From Burkholderiales bacterium (lineage in GTDB: Bacteria > Pseudomonadota > Gammaproteobacteria > Burkholderiales > SG8-41), in NCBI GenBank assembly GCA_022843705.1, contig JALHND010000007.1:1-49351 (forward strand): 49,351 nt of DNA, written 5' to 3'. The notes below the pieces were generated by a model that worked only from the letters and a program-made list of their open reading frames with translations, was not told where the DNA came from and made no database searches. The stretch's first letter is position 1, and every line of letters begins with the position of its first letter. A program made the translations under genes and the position numbers. Positions 25,024 to 34,062 of this stretch are shown here, piece after piece.

Positions 25024-27488
25024 GCGGTGCGGGTTGCCCGTCGCGAGAGGCGCAGCGCATTCAGCACCACCAGCAGGGAACTCGCCGACATGCCGATCGC
25101 CGCGACCAGCGGTGTCACCAGCCCGGCCATGGCCAGGGGCAGCGCCACTGCATTGTAGGCCACGGCCCAGCCCAGGTTCTGGCGGATCACGCGCAGCGTC
25201 CGCCGCGCTGCATGCACGGTATCCGCCAGCACGTCGAGGCGGTCGGTCAGCAGGATGATGTCGGCACTGATCTGCGCCAGTTCCGTGCCGCTGCCGGGCG
25301 CGATCGACACCTGTGCGCGCGCCAGCACCGGCGCATCGTTGACGCCGTCACCGACCATCGCGACAACGGCGCCGCGGGCCTGCAGTTTCTCCACATAGGC
25401 CAGCTTGTCCTCCGGCGAGGCCGCTCCGAGATGTTCGGCAATGCCCAGTTCACAGGCGGTGTGCGCAACCCGCTGCCTGCGGTCGCCGGAGAGCAGCGCA
25501 AGCTGAGCGCCGCCGGCCTCGAGGTCACGGACCAGCGCCGCCGCGTCGTGACGCACCACGTCGTCGAGCAAAAACAACGCGATCCAGCCGTGTTCGTCGC
25601 CCAGGGCAACCACCGCAATGGCATCGGGTACGCAGTCGAGATCGGCGGGCAGCGCCCGTCCGTGCAGTTCCGCGACAAACCGGGGACTCCCGACGCGCAG
25701 CAGCCGGCCGCTGACCGCACCCTCGATGCCCTGCCCGGTCACCGCGCGAACCCTGGTGGCCACCGGATGGACGCCGTTGGCCGCCGCCACCAGCGCGAGG
25801 CCGACCGGGTGTTCTGACCAGGATTCGATCGCGGCTGCCAGTGCCAGAGACTGTGCGCGCGTTTCGCCTGCCAGCGGCCTGACTTCCGCCAGCACCATGC
25901 GGCCGCTGGTCAGCGTGCCGGTCTTGTCGAACACGAAATGGGTCGCACGCGCCAGGGTCTCCAGAGCGGTGCCGCGGGTCACCAGCACACCCGCGCGGTA
26001 AGCCGCACCGGTGGCCGCCGTCAGCGCTGCGGGAGTGGCCAGCGACAGCGCGCAGGGACAGGTCACCACCAGCATCGACACCGCAACCCACAGCGCGCGC
26101 TGGGGATCGATTTGCCACCACACGGCAAAAGTCGCCAGCGTCAGCAGCAGCAGCACGGCCACGAACCAGTGCGCGACATGGTCGGCCAGCTGCGCGATGC
26201 GCGGCTTTTCGGTCTGTGCGCGATCCATCAGGCGTACGATGCCGGCCAGCACGGTGTCTTCGCCGATGCGGGTCACCCGCATCGTCACCACGCCGTCGAG
26301 ATTCACCGCCCCTCCGGTCAGCGCGTCACCGGGACGCTTGGCGACCGGCCGCGATTCACCGGTCAGCAGCGCCTCGTCGGACTTGCTGCTGCCTTCGACA
26401 ACCACGCCGTCGGCAGGAAACGACTCGCCCGGCCGCACGCGCAGCAGGTCGCCCGGACGCAGTGCCGCGGCCGCAACACGCTCGCAGGCGCCGCCCTCGA
26501 GCATCCTTTCCGCAGTGGCGGGCACCAGGCGCACCAGGCGTTCCTGGGTCCGCACCGCCTTCGCGCGTGCCTCCATCTCGAGGAAACGCGCGCCGAGCAG
26601 CAGGAAAACGAACATCGACACCGAATCGAAATAGACGGCGCCGGACGCGGTCCACGTCGCATAAACGCTGGCCACAAAGGCAATCAGGATGCCCAGCGTG
26701 ACCGGCACATCCATGCCGACACGCCGGCGGCGCAGGTCGCGCCATGCACCATCGTAGAAAGGCAGCGCCGACCACAGGGCCACCGGCAGGGTCAGCACCA
26801 GGCTGGCGATGCGCATCAACTGCTCGATGTCCGGCGTCATCGCGCCCCCGGCGATGTACACCGGGACCGCATACATCATCACCTGCATCATGCTGAAACC
26901 GGCGATAAACAGGCGCCACAGCAGGATGCCGCGTTCGCGGCGCAAGCGCTCCTCGGCCCGCCCGGCATCATAGGGCTGGGCCGAATAACCGAGCCCGGCA
27001 ACGGCGCCAAGGATGGCACTCAAGGTGGTGGCGCGGGAATCCCAGCGCACGCGGGCACGCCGCGTCGCATAGTTCAGCGACACCGCCGATACGCCGGCAA
27101 GGCGCGCCAGGCGTTGCTCGATCAGCCAGATGCAGGCTGCGCAGGTCACGCCGTCAATCAGCAGGGAGGCCTCTTTTTCATGCCCTGCGGCATCCCTGAC
27201 AAAGTTGCGCTGCACCTCGGGCAGGTCGTACACGCCGAGTTCCGCCGGGATTCCCGCCGCGCCCTGCGCCGACGGCGCCATCGCCGTGCGGTTGCGGTAA
27301 TAGGCGCCGAGGCCGTTATCGATGATGGTCTGCGCGACGGCCTGGCAGCCGCGGCAGCAGGCCGGGCGTTCGAGATTGTCCACACGCACCGGGAAAGCGG
27401 CATTGCCGACGGGCAGTCCGCAATGGAAACACCCCGCGGCGGAATCCGTCGCGGGGTGTTCTCCGGAAAACGGCGTTGCCGCCGTCAT
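25020..27488 (-). CDS. ccoI: Copper-translocating P1B-type ATPase for cbb3 assembly (CcoI/FixI type)
   Basis: An 822-residue P-type ATPase that moves copper across the inner membrane for the CcoN Cu-B centre. In order: an N-terminal cysteine-rich metal-binding region (C20, C23, C44, C45, C48), a heavy-metal-associated domain with GVTCAAC, membrane helices, the actuator TGES, the ion-binding TCPCALSLATP in helix 6, the phosphorylation motif DKTGTLT, the SEHP motif and GDGVNDAP. The cysteine-rich N-terminus and the nearby ccoS and ccoN support CcoI rather than a detoxifying CopA. It starts 11 bp after ompW; a strong hairpin covers codons 10-21. Confidence 0.93.
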   Translation of the reverse strand: MTAATPFSGEHPATDSAAGCFHCGLPVGNAAFPVRVDNLERPACCRGCQAVAQTIIDNGLGAYYRNRTAMAPSAQGAAGIPAELGVYDLPEVQRNFVRDAAGHEKEASLLIDGVTCAACIWLIEQRLARLAGVSAVSLNYATRRARVRWDSRATTLSAILGAVAGLGYSAQPYDAGRAEERLRRERGILLWRLFIAGFSMMQVMMYAVPVYIAGGAMTPDIEQLMRIASLVLTLPVALWSALPFYDGAWRDLRRRRVGMDVPVTLGILIAFVASVYATWTASGAVYFDSVSMFVFLLLGARFLEMEARAKAVRTQERLVRLVPATAERMLEGGACERVAAAALRPGDLLRVRPGESFPADGVVVEGSSKSDEALLTGESRPVAKRPGDALTGGAVNLDGVVTMRVTRIGEDTVLAGIVRLMDRAQTEKPRIAQLADHVAHWFVAVLLLLTLATFAVWWQIDPQRALWVAVSMLVVTCPCALSLATPAALTAATGAAYRAGVLVTRGTALETLARATHFVFDKTGTLTSGRMVLAEVRPLAGETRAQSLALAAAIESWSEHPVGLALVAAANGVHPVATRVRAVTGQGIEGAVSGRLLRVGSPRFVAELHGRALPADLDCVPDAIAVVALGDEHGWIALFLLDDVVRHDAAALVRDLEAGGAQLALLSGDRRQRVAHTACELGIAEHLGAASPEDKLAYVEKLQARGAVVAMVGDGVNDAPVLARAQVSIAPGSGTELAQISADIILLTDRLDVLADTVHAARRTLRVIRQNLGWAVAYNAVALPLAMAGLVTPLVAAIGMSASSLLVVLNALRLSRRATRTA
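27428..27460 (-). other. 11-bp perfect RNA hairpin inside the 5' coding region of ccoI
   Basis: AACACCCCGCG (27428-27438) pairs without mismatch to CGCGGGGTGTT (27450-27460) around an 11-base loop. It lies about 28 bases inside ccoI and about 40 bases after the ompW stop. No U tract follows, so it is not a standard terminator. It may tune ccoI translation or protect the upstream ompW message. Confidence 0.55.
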
Positions 27489-27498
27489 GTCCTTGCCA

Positions 27499-28095
27499 TC
27501 AGAATTTCATCCCCACGCCCACGCCCAGCAACAGCGGATTGATCTTGAAGTTTGCCGCAGTGGCACCGGTCGCGGTGAGCCTGACATCGGTGTCGATCCA
27601 GATTTTCTTCAGGTCGATGTTGAGAAAAAACGTCTTGTTCAGCGGAATGTCGACACCCAGCTGCAGGGCGCCGCCCCAGCTGTTCTTTTCAACCGTGGCC
27701 GCGCCGTTGAGCAGGCTGATATCGTAAAAACGCGTGTAGTTGACGCCCGCGCCCACATAAGGGCGGAACGACGCGCTTTCAGGCGAGAAATGATACTGCA
27801 GTGTCAGCGTGGGCGGCAGCAGCGCCACGGAACCGATGTTCGCACCCGCCGAGGTGATCGTGTGCTTCTTCGTCGCAAGGATCAGCTCGAGGCCGAGGTT
27901 TCGGGTCACGAAATAGGTAAAGTCGAGTTCCAGCGTGGTTTCAGTGCTGGCATTCAGGTTCAGTGCCGAGGAACTGGCATCCGGATTGATGTTGATGACG
28001 CGCGCACGCGCCAGCCAGTCACCCTGCGCGGCCTGTGCCGCACCCGCCATCATGCCGATTGCCAGCACAGCCGGCAGCCAAGACCATCGTTTCAT
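27499..28095 (-). CDS. ompW: OmpW-family outer membrane protein
   Basis: A 198-residue outer-membrane beta-barrel of the OmpW family. The N-terminus is a signal peptide (MKRWSWLPAVLAIGMMAGAAQA). The mature part alternates short strands with typical stretches (WLARARVININPDAS, LELDFTYFVTRNLGLEL, LPPTLTLQYHF, PYVGAGVNYTRFYD) and ends in phenylalanine, as barrel proteins do. OmpW forms a hydrophobic channel and is Fnr-controlled in enterobacteria. The ATG at 28095 is preceded by GGGAGAAG. A near-perfect box lies 82 bp upstream with a TAGGAT -10 at the predicted place. ccoI follows 11 bp downstream. Confidence 0.95.
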   Translation of the reverse strand: MKRWSWLPAVLAIGMMAGAAQAAQGDWLARARVININPDASSSALNLNASTETTLELDFTYFVTRNLGLELILATKKHTITSAGANIGSVALLPPTLTLQYHFSPESASFRPYVGAGVNYTRFYDISLLNGAATVEKNSWGGALQLGVDIPLNKTFFLNIDLKKIWIDTDVRLTATGATAANFKINPLLLGVGVGMKF

Positions 28096-28170
28096 CTGCT
28101 TCTCCCAGTTGTCAGTCGTTTGCGAAGCGAACATGCAATGCGATCCTAAGCGGGAGACTTGCGGGGCATG

Positions 28171-28184
28171 TTGACCCAAATCAA
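28171..28184. promoter_or_regulatory. Fnr/Dnr box upstream of ompW
   Basis: TTGAC-CCAA-ATCAA has one mismatch to consensus. For the minus strand a -41.5 site predicts a start near 28136, and TAGGAT (28148-28143) falls exactly at -12 to -7. The box is 49 bp before aat on the plus strand, but no convincing -10 exists there. Confidence 0.75.
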
Positions 28185-28226
28185 ATACCCTGCACAGCCG
28201 CAGGGTTGTCCTTTTAAAATGACGGC

Positions 28227-28925
28227 ATGATTCCCTGGCTGGAAAGTAACGACCCCTTCCCGCCGCTGGCACAGGCGCTGCGCGAACCCAACGGCCTGCT
28301 GGCAGCCGGCGGGACGCTGGATGCCGAGCGGCTGCTCAGCGCGTACCGCAGCGGCATCTTCCCCTGGTACGGCGAAGACCAGCCGGTGTTGTGGTGGAGT
28401 CCGGACCCGCGCATGGTGCTGTTCCCGGAGGAATTCCGCCTGCCGCGCTCGCTCGCCAAGCGGATGCGCCGCGGCGACCATGAAATCCGGATCGACACCG
28501 CATTCGAAGCAGTGATGCGCGCCTGCGCCGCGCCGCGCGGTGACGGCGCCGGCACCTGGATCACCGGCGAGATGATCAGCGCCTACTGCACGCTGCACCG
28601 CATGGGACATGCGCATTCGGTCGAGACCTGGATTGACGGAGAACTCGCCGGCGGGCTCTACGGCATTGCGCTGGGCCGGATGTTCTACGGTGAATCCATG
28701 TTCACCCGGGTTGCGGATGCCTCCAAGATCGCACTGGCCAGCCTGGTGCGCCGGCTGCAGAGCCGGCAGTTCGGCATGATCGACTGCCAGATGAACACCG
28801 CACACCTTGCCCGTTTTGGCGCGCGCGAAATACCGCGGGACGATTTCTCGCGGCGCCTTGCGGAATTGGTAAACTGTCCGGCACCCGCTGATGTCTGGCA
28901 CCCTGAAGAAGCCCCGACTGACTGA
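28227..28925 (+). CDS. aat: Leucyl/phenylalanyl-tRNA--protein transferase
   Basis: A 232-residue cytoplasmic enzyme that adds Leu or Phe from aminoacyl-tRNA to N-terminal Lys or Arg, making substrates for ClpS/ClpAP. Typical features are the N-terminal [19 protein letters not shown], the YRSGIFPWY motif, [10 protein letters not shown] and [18 protein letters not shown]. The length matches the family. bpt follows, the usual N-end-rule pair in these bacteria. Confidence 0.97.
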   Translation: MIPWLESNDPFPPLAQALREPNGLLAAGGTLDAERLLSAYRSGIFPWYGEDQPVLWWSPDPRMVLFPEEFRLPRSLAKRMRRGDHEIRIDTAFEAVMRACAAPRGDGAGTWITGEMISAYCTLHRMGHAHSVETWIDGELAGGLYGIALGRMFYGESMFTRVADASKIALASLVRRLQSRQFGMIDCQMNTAHLARFGAREIPRDDFSRRLAELVNCPAPADVWHPEEAPTD

Positions 28926-28935
28926 ACTCGCAGCT

Positions 28936-29661
28936 GTGACCTACCTTTCCGAATTTCCGCTCTCGGTGCTGCAGTTCTACGCGACTGCACCGTATCCGTG
29001 CAGCTATCTGCCGGAGCGCATGGCACGATCGCAGGTCGCCACGCCCAGCCACCTGATCGACGGCCCGGTCTACAGCGAACTGGTGCGCGCCGGTTTTCGC
29101 CGCAGCGGCGCCTTCACCTACCGCCCCCATTGCGACCGCTGCCGGTCCTGCGTGCCGGTGCGGGTGAACGTCGAGGACTTCCGCGCGAGCCGCAGCCAGC
29201 GCCGCGCCTGGAAACGCCATGACGGCCTCGAATCCCGGATGCTCGATCTGAAATACCATCCCGAGCACTATGCGCTGTACCTGCGCTACCAGGCCAGGCG
29301 CCATGCCGGCGGCGGCATGGACCAGGACAGCCGCGAGCAGTACCGGCACTTCCTGCTGCAGAGCAATGTCGACTCCCGGCTGGTCGAATTCCGCGAAAAC
29401 GGTGTGCTGCGCATGGTCAGCATCCTCGATCAATTGCAGGACGGGGTTTCTTCGGTGTACACCTTTTTCGATCCCGGGGTGGCCGGCGCCAGCTTCGGCA
29501 CCTACAACATCCTGTGGCAGGTCGAACTGTGCCGCCGGCTCGACCTGCCCTACCTCTATCTGGGCTACTGGATAGAACAGAGCCGGAAGATGTCCTACAA
29601 GATACAGTTCCAGCCGATGGAAGGCCTGGTCGACGGCCGCTGGCAGGCGCTGGCCGGCTGA
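28936..29661 (+). CDS. bpt: Bacterial aspartate/glutamate leucyltransferase
   Basis: A 241-residue homologue of eukaryotic arginyl-tRNA-protein transferases that in bacteria attaches leucine to N-terminal Asp or Glu, feeding ClpS-dependent proteolysis. Visible motifs are [10 protein letters not shown]-like [43 protein letters not shown] with its cysteine group, and [15 protein letters not shown] near the end. I chose GTG at 28936 because homologues begin at this point and it lies just after the aat stop; an ATG at 28891 overlaps aat and would add 15 residues. It is coupled to aat. Confidence 0.93.
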   Translation: MTYLSEFPLSVLQFYATAPYPCSYLPERMARSQVATPSHLIDGPVYSELVRAGFRRSGAFTYRPHCDRCRSCVPVRVNVEDFRASRSQRRAWKRHDGLESRMLDLKYHPEHYALYLRYQARRHAGGGMDQDSREQYRHFLLQSNVDSRLVEFRENGVLRMVSILDQLQDGVSSVYTFFDPGVAGASFGTYNILWQVELCRRLDLPYLYLGYWIEQSRKMSYKIQFQPMEGLVDGRWQALAG

Positions 29662-29698
29662 ACAGCGCCGGACCGGCACAAGCCGGTACAATGCAGGC

Positions 29699-30718
29699 AT
29701 GTATACCCTGCTCCGCCCCCTGCTGTTCGCGCTGGACGCCGAGTCCGCGCATCACCTGACCCTGGAATCACTGCGACTTGCCGGCCCGCTGGCACAGCTC
29801 TGCGTGCCCCGTGTTGCGGCGGCTCCGCGCACCGTCATGGGACTGGAATTTCCGAATCCGGTGGGCCTTGCCGCCGGCCTCGACAAGAACGGCGACTACA
29901 TCGACGCCCTTGCAGGGCTCGGCTTCGGTTTCATCGAAATCGGCACCGTGACGCCGCGGCCACAGCCCGGCAATCCGCGGCCGCGGATGTTCCGCCTGCC
30001 GGCCGCGCGCGCGGTGATCAACCGCATGGGTTTCAACAACAACGGCGTCGATGCGCTGCTTGCCAACGTCAGGCGCGCGCGGTTCCGCGGCATCCTCGGC
30101 ATCAACATCGGCAAGAACTTCGACACGCCGATCGAACGTGCCGCAGAGGATTACCTGGCCTGCCTGCGCAAGGTGTATGAACATGCCAGCTACGTCACCG
30201 TCAACATTTCCTCGCCCAACACCAAAAATCTGCGCCAGCTGCAGCAGGGCGACGAACTGGGTCTGCTGCTGTCCGCGCTGCGTGAAGAACGCGAAAGACT
30301 CTCAGACATCCACGGCAGACGTGTACCGCTGGCGCTGAAAATCGCACCCGATCTTGATCCGTCACAGATCACGGCCATCGCCGGGCTGCTGATCACCTAC
30401 GGCATCGACGCGGTCATCGCCACCAACACGACCGTGACGCGCGACGCGGTTGCCCACCTGCCCCATGGCGGCGAAACCGGCGGCCTCAGCGGCGCCCCGC
30501 TCACCGCGCAGGCGCAGAGCGTCACCGAGCAGCTGGTGGCAGCGCTCGACGGTGCGGTGCCGGTAATCGGGGTCGGCGGCATCATGAATGGCAGTGATGC
30601 CGCGGCGCGGATCCGCGCAGGTGCCAGTCTGGTGCAGCTGTACACCGGACTGGTTTACGCGGGGCCCGCGCTGGTGGGGCATTGCGCCGAAGCCATCGGC
30701 AGGCTGAAATCGTGCTGA
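29699..30718 (+). CDS. pyrD: Dihydroorotate dehydrogenase (quinone), class 2
   Basis: A 339-residue membrane-associated FMN enzyme of pyrimidine synthesis that oxidises dihydroorotate and reduces quinone. The N-terminal amphipathic region ([16 protein letters not shown]) marks class 2. Other signatures are [48 protein letters not shown] with the catalytic serine region, ATNTTVTRD and [11 protein letters not shown]. The 3' end overlaps ald by seven bases. Confidence 0.97.
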   Translation: MYTLLRPLLFALDAESAHHLTLESLRLAGPLAQLCVPRVAAAPRTVMGLEFPNPVGLAAGLDKNGDYIDALAGLGFGFIEIGTVTPRPQPGNPRPRMFRLPAARAVINRMGFNNNGVDALLANVRRARFRGILGINIGKNFDTPIERAAEDYLACLRKVYEHASYVTVNISSPNTKNLRQLQQGDELGLLLSALREERERLSDIHGRRVPLALKIAPDLDPSQITAIAGLLITYGIDAVIATNTTVTRDAVAHLPHGGETGGLSGAPLTAQAQSVTEQLVAALDGAVPVIGVGGIMNGSDAAARIRAGASLVQLYTGLVYAGPALVGHCAEAIGRLKSC

Positions 30719-31824
30719 TCGGCGTACCCCGGGAAATCAAGGACCACGAATACCGGGTTGGCGCCACGCCGGACGGGGTGCAGGCCCTCGTTACCGCAGG
30801 TCATGCCGTAAGGGTCGAAACGGAGGCCGGGACACGCGTCGGATTTTCCGATAATGACTATCGGGCCGCCGGTGCGACCATTGCGGCACGGGCAGAGGAA
30901 GTTTATGCCGCAGAGCTGGTCATCAAGGTCAAGGAAATCCAGCGCAGCGAGTTTCCACTGCTGAAGCGCGGACAAATCATTTATGGTTATCACCATTTCG
31001 CGCCGGACCGGAAACTTCTGGAGGCCATGCTGGCAGCCGGTGTGGCCAGCATGGCCTATGAAACCATCACCGACGATGCGGGACGGCTTCCGCTGCTGAC
31101 GCCGATGTCGCAGATCGCCGGCCGGCTCGCGCCGCAAGCCGGGGCCTGGGCACTGCAGATGGCCAACGGCGGCAGCGGCGTGCTTCTCGGGGGCGTCCCG
31201 GGTGTGCTTCCGGCCAATGTGCTGATCATCGGCGGCGGCACCGTGGGCGAAAATGCGGCGCGCATCGCGATCGGCATGGGCGCCGGCGTAACCATGCTCG
31301 ATCGCAGTGCTGCCCGCCTGGCGGAACTCGAAGCGCTGTTCGGCGGACGCCTGAAAAGCGCGATTTCCTCGCCCCGGGCGTTGCGCACCCTGCTGCCGGA
31401 CCAGGACCTGGTGATCGGCGCGGTGCTGCTGCCCGGTGCACTTGCGCCGCGGCTCGTTTTCAGGGACGACCTGAAACGCATGCGCCCGGGTTCGGTGATC
31501 GTTGATGTCGCGATCGACCAGGGCGGCATCTGCGAAACCTCGCGCCCGACCTCGCACACCCGGCCTCTTTATGCCGAAGAAAACATCGTCCACTACTGCG
31601 TGCCGAACATGCCGTCGGCTGTCGCGCGCACGGCAACACTCGCGCTGACACAGGCCACGCTGCCCCACGCCCTGGCCATCGCCGGCCGCGGATTGCGCGA
31701 GGCCGTGCTGCAGGACCGGCATCTCGCGTCGGGATTGCAGACCTGCGCCGGGCATGTCACCCATGCCGATCTCGCCCGTGACAGCGGACTGCCGTTTGTT
31801 GCCGCAGCCGATGCATTGCCGTGA
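30712..31824 (+). CDS. ald: Alanine dehydrogenase
   Basis: A 370-residue NAD-dependent enzyme that interconverts alanine with pyruvate and ammonia. It begins [16 protein letters not shown], has the lysine/histidine region [16 protein letters not shown] and YHHFA, the dinucleotide-binding fold [14 protein letters not shown] and the C-terminal [16 protein letters not shown]. The start is a GTG at 30712 inside the end of pyrD, where the family sequence begins. The stop overlaps the GTG of the next gene. Confidence 0.95.
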   Translation: MLIGVPREIKDHEYRVGATPDGVQALVTAGHAVRVETEAGTRVGFSDNDYRAAGATIAARAEEVYAAELVIKVKEIQRSEFPLLKRGQIIYGYHHFAPDRKLLEAMLAAGVASMAYETITDDAGRLPLLTPMSQIAGRLAPQAGAWALQMANGGSGVLLGGVPGVLPANVLIIGGGTVGENAARIAIGMGAGVTMLDRSAARLAELEALFGGRLKSAISSPRALRTLLPDQDLVIGAVLLPGALAPRLVFRDDLKRMRPGSVIVDVAIDQGGICETSRPTSHTRPLYAEENIVHYCVPNMPSAVARTATLALTQATLPHALAIAGRGLREAVLQDRHLASGLQTCAGHVTHADLARDSGLPFVAAADALP

Positions 31825-32441
31825 ACCCGACAGCCGACGCCATCGACGCATTGCTGCCGCAGACCCAGTGCCGGCAATGCGGTTACGGCGGATGTCGTCC
31901 CTATGCGGAGGCCGTGGCCGCCGGCACGGCAACCATCAATCGCTGTCCCCCCGGGGGCACGGAACTCATCGCTGAACTGTCTGCATTGCTGGGCAAGCCT
32001 GCGCTGCCGCTGGACAATGCACTCGGCGAACCGGGACCGCCGGCGACCGCAGTCATCGACGAGGAACTGTGCATCGGCTGCACACTGTGCATCGCTGCCT
32101 GCCCGGTGGATGCCATCGTCGGCGCACGACGCCTGATGCATACGGTAATCTCTGCCGAGTGCACCGGCTGCGCGCTGTGCCTGCCGCCCTGCCCTGTCGA
32201 CTGCATCGTCCTGCGTCCCACCGGCGCGGCACGCGACCGCAGCCGGCAACGCCAGGAAGCAGTCATCCTGCGCGAAAAACACCTCGCCCGGATGCGCCGC
32301 CTCTCTGCCAGGCAGGCGCAGCGGCGCAGAACCGTACTCCCTGGAGATACCTCGCCGGCATTACTGCGGAAACGCAAAACACTGGATCGCGCGCTCGCGC
32401 GGGCGCGGGCACGTCTTGCCGGCAGGCGCGCGGGGCCTTGA
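31821..32441 (+). CDS. rsxB: Stand-alone RsxB/RnfB-type ferredoxin-like protein
   Basis: A 206-residue soluble Fe-S protein. The N-terminal Fe-S domain has C17-x2-C20-x4-C25 and C42 ([16 protein letters not shown]), as in RnfB. Two ferredoxin motifs follow: [12 protein letters not shown] and [12 protein letters not shown]. The N-terminal membrane anchor of true RnfB is missing and no other rnf/rsx gene is next to it. The C-terminal 70 residues are very rich in arginine. It starts with GTG overlapping the ald stop (GTGA). An electron carrier is likely; the partner is unknown. nth, often near rnfB, is 1.6 kb downstream. Confidence 0.88.
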   Translation: MNPTADAIDALLPQTQCRQCGYGGCRPYAEAVAAGTATINRCPPGGTELIAELSALLGKPALPLDNALGEPGPPATAVIDEELCIGCTLCIAACPVDAIVGARRLMHTVISAECTGCALCLPPCPVDCIVLRPTGAARDRSRQRQEAVILREKHLARMRRLSARQAQRRRTVLPGDTSPALLRKRKTLDRALARARARLAGRRAGP

Positions 32442-32458
32442 CCGGCGGAAAGACCCGC

Positions 32459-33433
32459 TCAACGGCCAAAAAGACCACGCAGCAGCTGTCCCGGATCGAT
32501 ACCGATGCCGCTGCCTCCCTTCGGCGGCTGCGCGGATGAGGCGGGTTGCTGCTCCGCCAGGCCGCGTGCGCCGCCGGCAGGAAGGGGGTTGGCGGCACGC
32601 ATCGGCCCGGCACCGGCCGCCACGCGGCGGATGTCCAGCTCGCGCCCTGCCGGAAGCTTGGCCAGCACGGGGGTCAGCGCGGCGCCGAGTTGTTCCAGGC
32701 GCTCGCCCGGCAGCGGGTGGGTCTTGAAGAGCAATGCCAGCGAACCGTCGCCAGCACCCCGCGCAGCCAGTTTGTGCAGCACGTCGACGAGGCCGAAGGG
32801 GTTGTAACCGGCCCGCGCCGCGAGCACCACGCCGATGGCATCCGCCTCGTACTCCGCGCTTTTGTCGAGACCGCGGGCAAACACTTCGGCGCCGGTACCG
32901 ATCATGTTGTTGACCAGCGCCGAACGGTTGTCGCGCTGCGCCAGCTGCGCGCCTGCGGACAGCGCGGCGCTCTTCTGCATGACGGTGACGTGGTGACGGC
33001 GCACGACATGGGCAATTTCATGGGCCAGCACGCCGGCAAGCTGGGCCTCGTTGTCGAGGATTTCGTAGAGGCCGCGGGTCAGCATCACGTAACCGCCGGG
33101 TGCGGCAAAGGCGTTGATCGACGCCGTGTCGATAACGGCAAAACGCCAGGGCAGGTCCGGACGTTCGCCCTGCACGGCAATCCAGCGCCCCACGCGGTTG
33201 ACATAAGCCTGCAGCGCCGGATCGTTGACCAGCGGCGCGGCCCCCAGCATGCGGCCGGCAATCTCGCGGCCCATGGTCTGCTCTTCCTGCTCACTGACGC
33301 CGGCGACTGCGGTCACGGCATCACGGCCGATGCTGAACAGGCGGTTGAGATCAATGTTCTGCGCCTGGGCCGCGGTCGCCGCACCCAGCATTGCCGCCCA
33401 TGCCATGGCATGCAGGCCACCTGCAGAAATCAT
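32459..33433 (-). CDS. M48-family metalloprotease, exported
   Basis: A 324-residue secreted or periplasmic zinc protease. A signal peptide (MISAGGLHAMAWAAMLGAATAAQA) precedes an M48 domain with the HExxH zinc motif HEIAHVVRRH near residue 137 and the second ligand region EYEADAIGVVLAARAGY. The THPLPGERLEQL stretch is typical of the BepA/LoiP-like branch, which helps outer-membrane protein quality control. The last 60 residues are Gly/Pro-rich. Its ATG overlaps the stop codon of the SH3-like gene (ATGA), so the two are translated together. Confidence 0.92.
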   Translation of the reverse strand: MISAGGLHAMAWAAMLGAATAAQAQNIDLNRLFSIGRDAVTAVAGVSEQEEQTMGREIAGRMLGAAPLVNDPALQAYVNRVGRWIAVQGERPDLPWRFAVIDTASINAFAAPGGYVMLTRGLYEILDNEAQLAGVLAHEIAHVVRRHHVTVMQKSAALSAGAQLAQRDNRSALVNNMIGTGAEVFARGLDKSAEYEADAIGVVLAARAGYNPFGLVDVLHKLAARGAGDGSLALLFKTHPLPGERLEQLGAALTPVLAKLPAGRELDIRRVAAGAGPMRAANPLPAGGARGLAEQQPASSAQPPKGGSGIGIDPGQLLRGLFGR

Positions 33434-33993
33434 TGCAGTCTCCCCGAACCGTCTCCGTCCGCTGCTGCGGCGGCGGCCGGTTGCGACAGATAATCGATTC
33501 GTGTCGCACTCAATCCGGCGCCGCCGGCATGTTCCTCGGCCTGCTCGCGGCTGGCGGCAAAACCGTCCAGCGCCTGCAGTTGGCCGCCATCGAACTGCGC
33601 CTGTTTCAGATCCTCCTCGTCCAGACCGCGAATGCCGATTGTTGCCGTAACGTTGACCTTCTGCCGCGGCGCGAACACCCGCCCCAGCACGGATCCCGCG
33701 CCCGCACCCTCGCCGGCACTGCCGGCAGGCGCGCCGAAACGTACATTGAAGGAATACAGCCATCCGGTCGCGGTCGCGGTCTTGACCTGCACCCAGGCGC
33801 CCTGGCGGGCCAGCGCCTCTCCTGCAGCGCCCCGGGCAAAATTGGCCACCACGGCCGCATCGGTGCGGGGTTCGGCGCGCACAACGCTGTCGCGCTCTAC
33901 GGTCACCGGTTCGGCGGTCACGAGTGCCGCATGTGCCGCCAGCAACCCGGCCAGGGCCCATCTGCACACCGTTTTTGCCGCCCGCTGAGACAC
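33430..33993 (-). CDS. Exported SH3-like domain protein
   Basis: A 187-residue exported protein. A signal peptide (about 1-28, ending in LVTAEP) is followed by a bacterial SH3-like domain: ERDSVVRAEPRTDAAVVANFARG, then GAWVQVKTATATGWLYSFNVRFG. The remainder is a helical, acidic region with no recognised domain. The GTG at 33993 was chosen because GGGAGA precedes it and a TATAAT (minus strand, 34028-34023) fits as its -10; a far upstream ATG would lie before that promoter. It is the first gene of a pair with the M48 protease and may target it to peptidoglycan. Confidence 0.82.
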   Translation of the reverse strand: MSQRAAKTVCRWALAGLLAAHAALVTAEPVTVERDSVVRAEPRTDAAVVANFARGAAGEALARQGAWVQVKTATATGWLYSFNVRFGAPAGSAGEGAGAGSVLGRVFAPRQKVNVTATIGIRGLDEEDLKQAQFDGGQLQALDGFAASREQAEEHAGGAGLSATRIDYLSQPAAAAAADGDGSGRLQ

Positions 33994-34062
33994 TGCGGAT
34001 CTCCCGTAGTTTGACAGGCCATTATAATCACGCCCACACATTCAGACCATGCCTGCCGCCCC

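Noticed and set aside
27428-27460. Hairpin as a terminator after ompW
   Set aside because: The stem is strong but no U tract follows on the minus strand, and the stem lies within ccoI.
28171-28227. The ompW box as an activator site for aat
   Set aside because: The box is 49 bp from the aat start, which would leave an 8-base leader. No good -10 is present and aat is a housekeeping gene.
34011-34028. TTGACA and TATAAT on the plus strand before nth
   Set aside because: The spacing is only 6 bp, so they cannot form one sigma-70 promoter. The TATAAT reads better as the -10 of the SH3-like gene on the minus strand.
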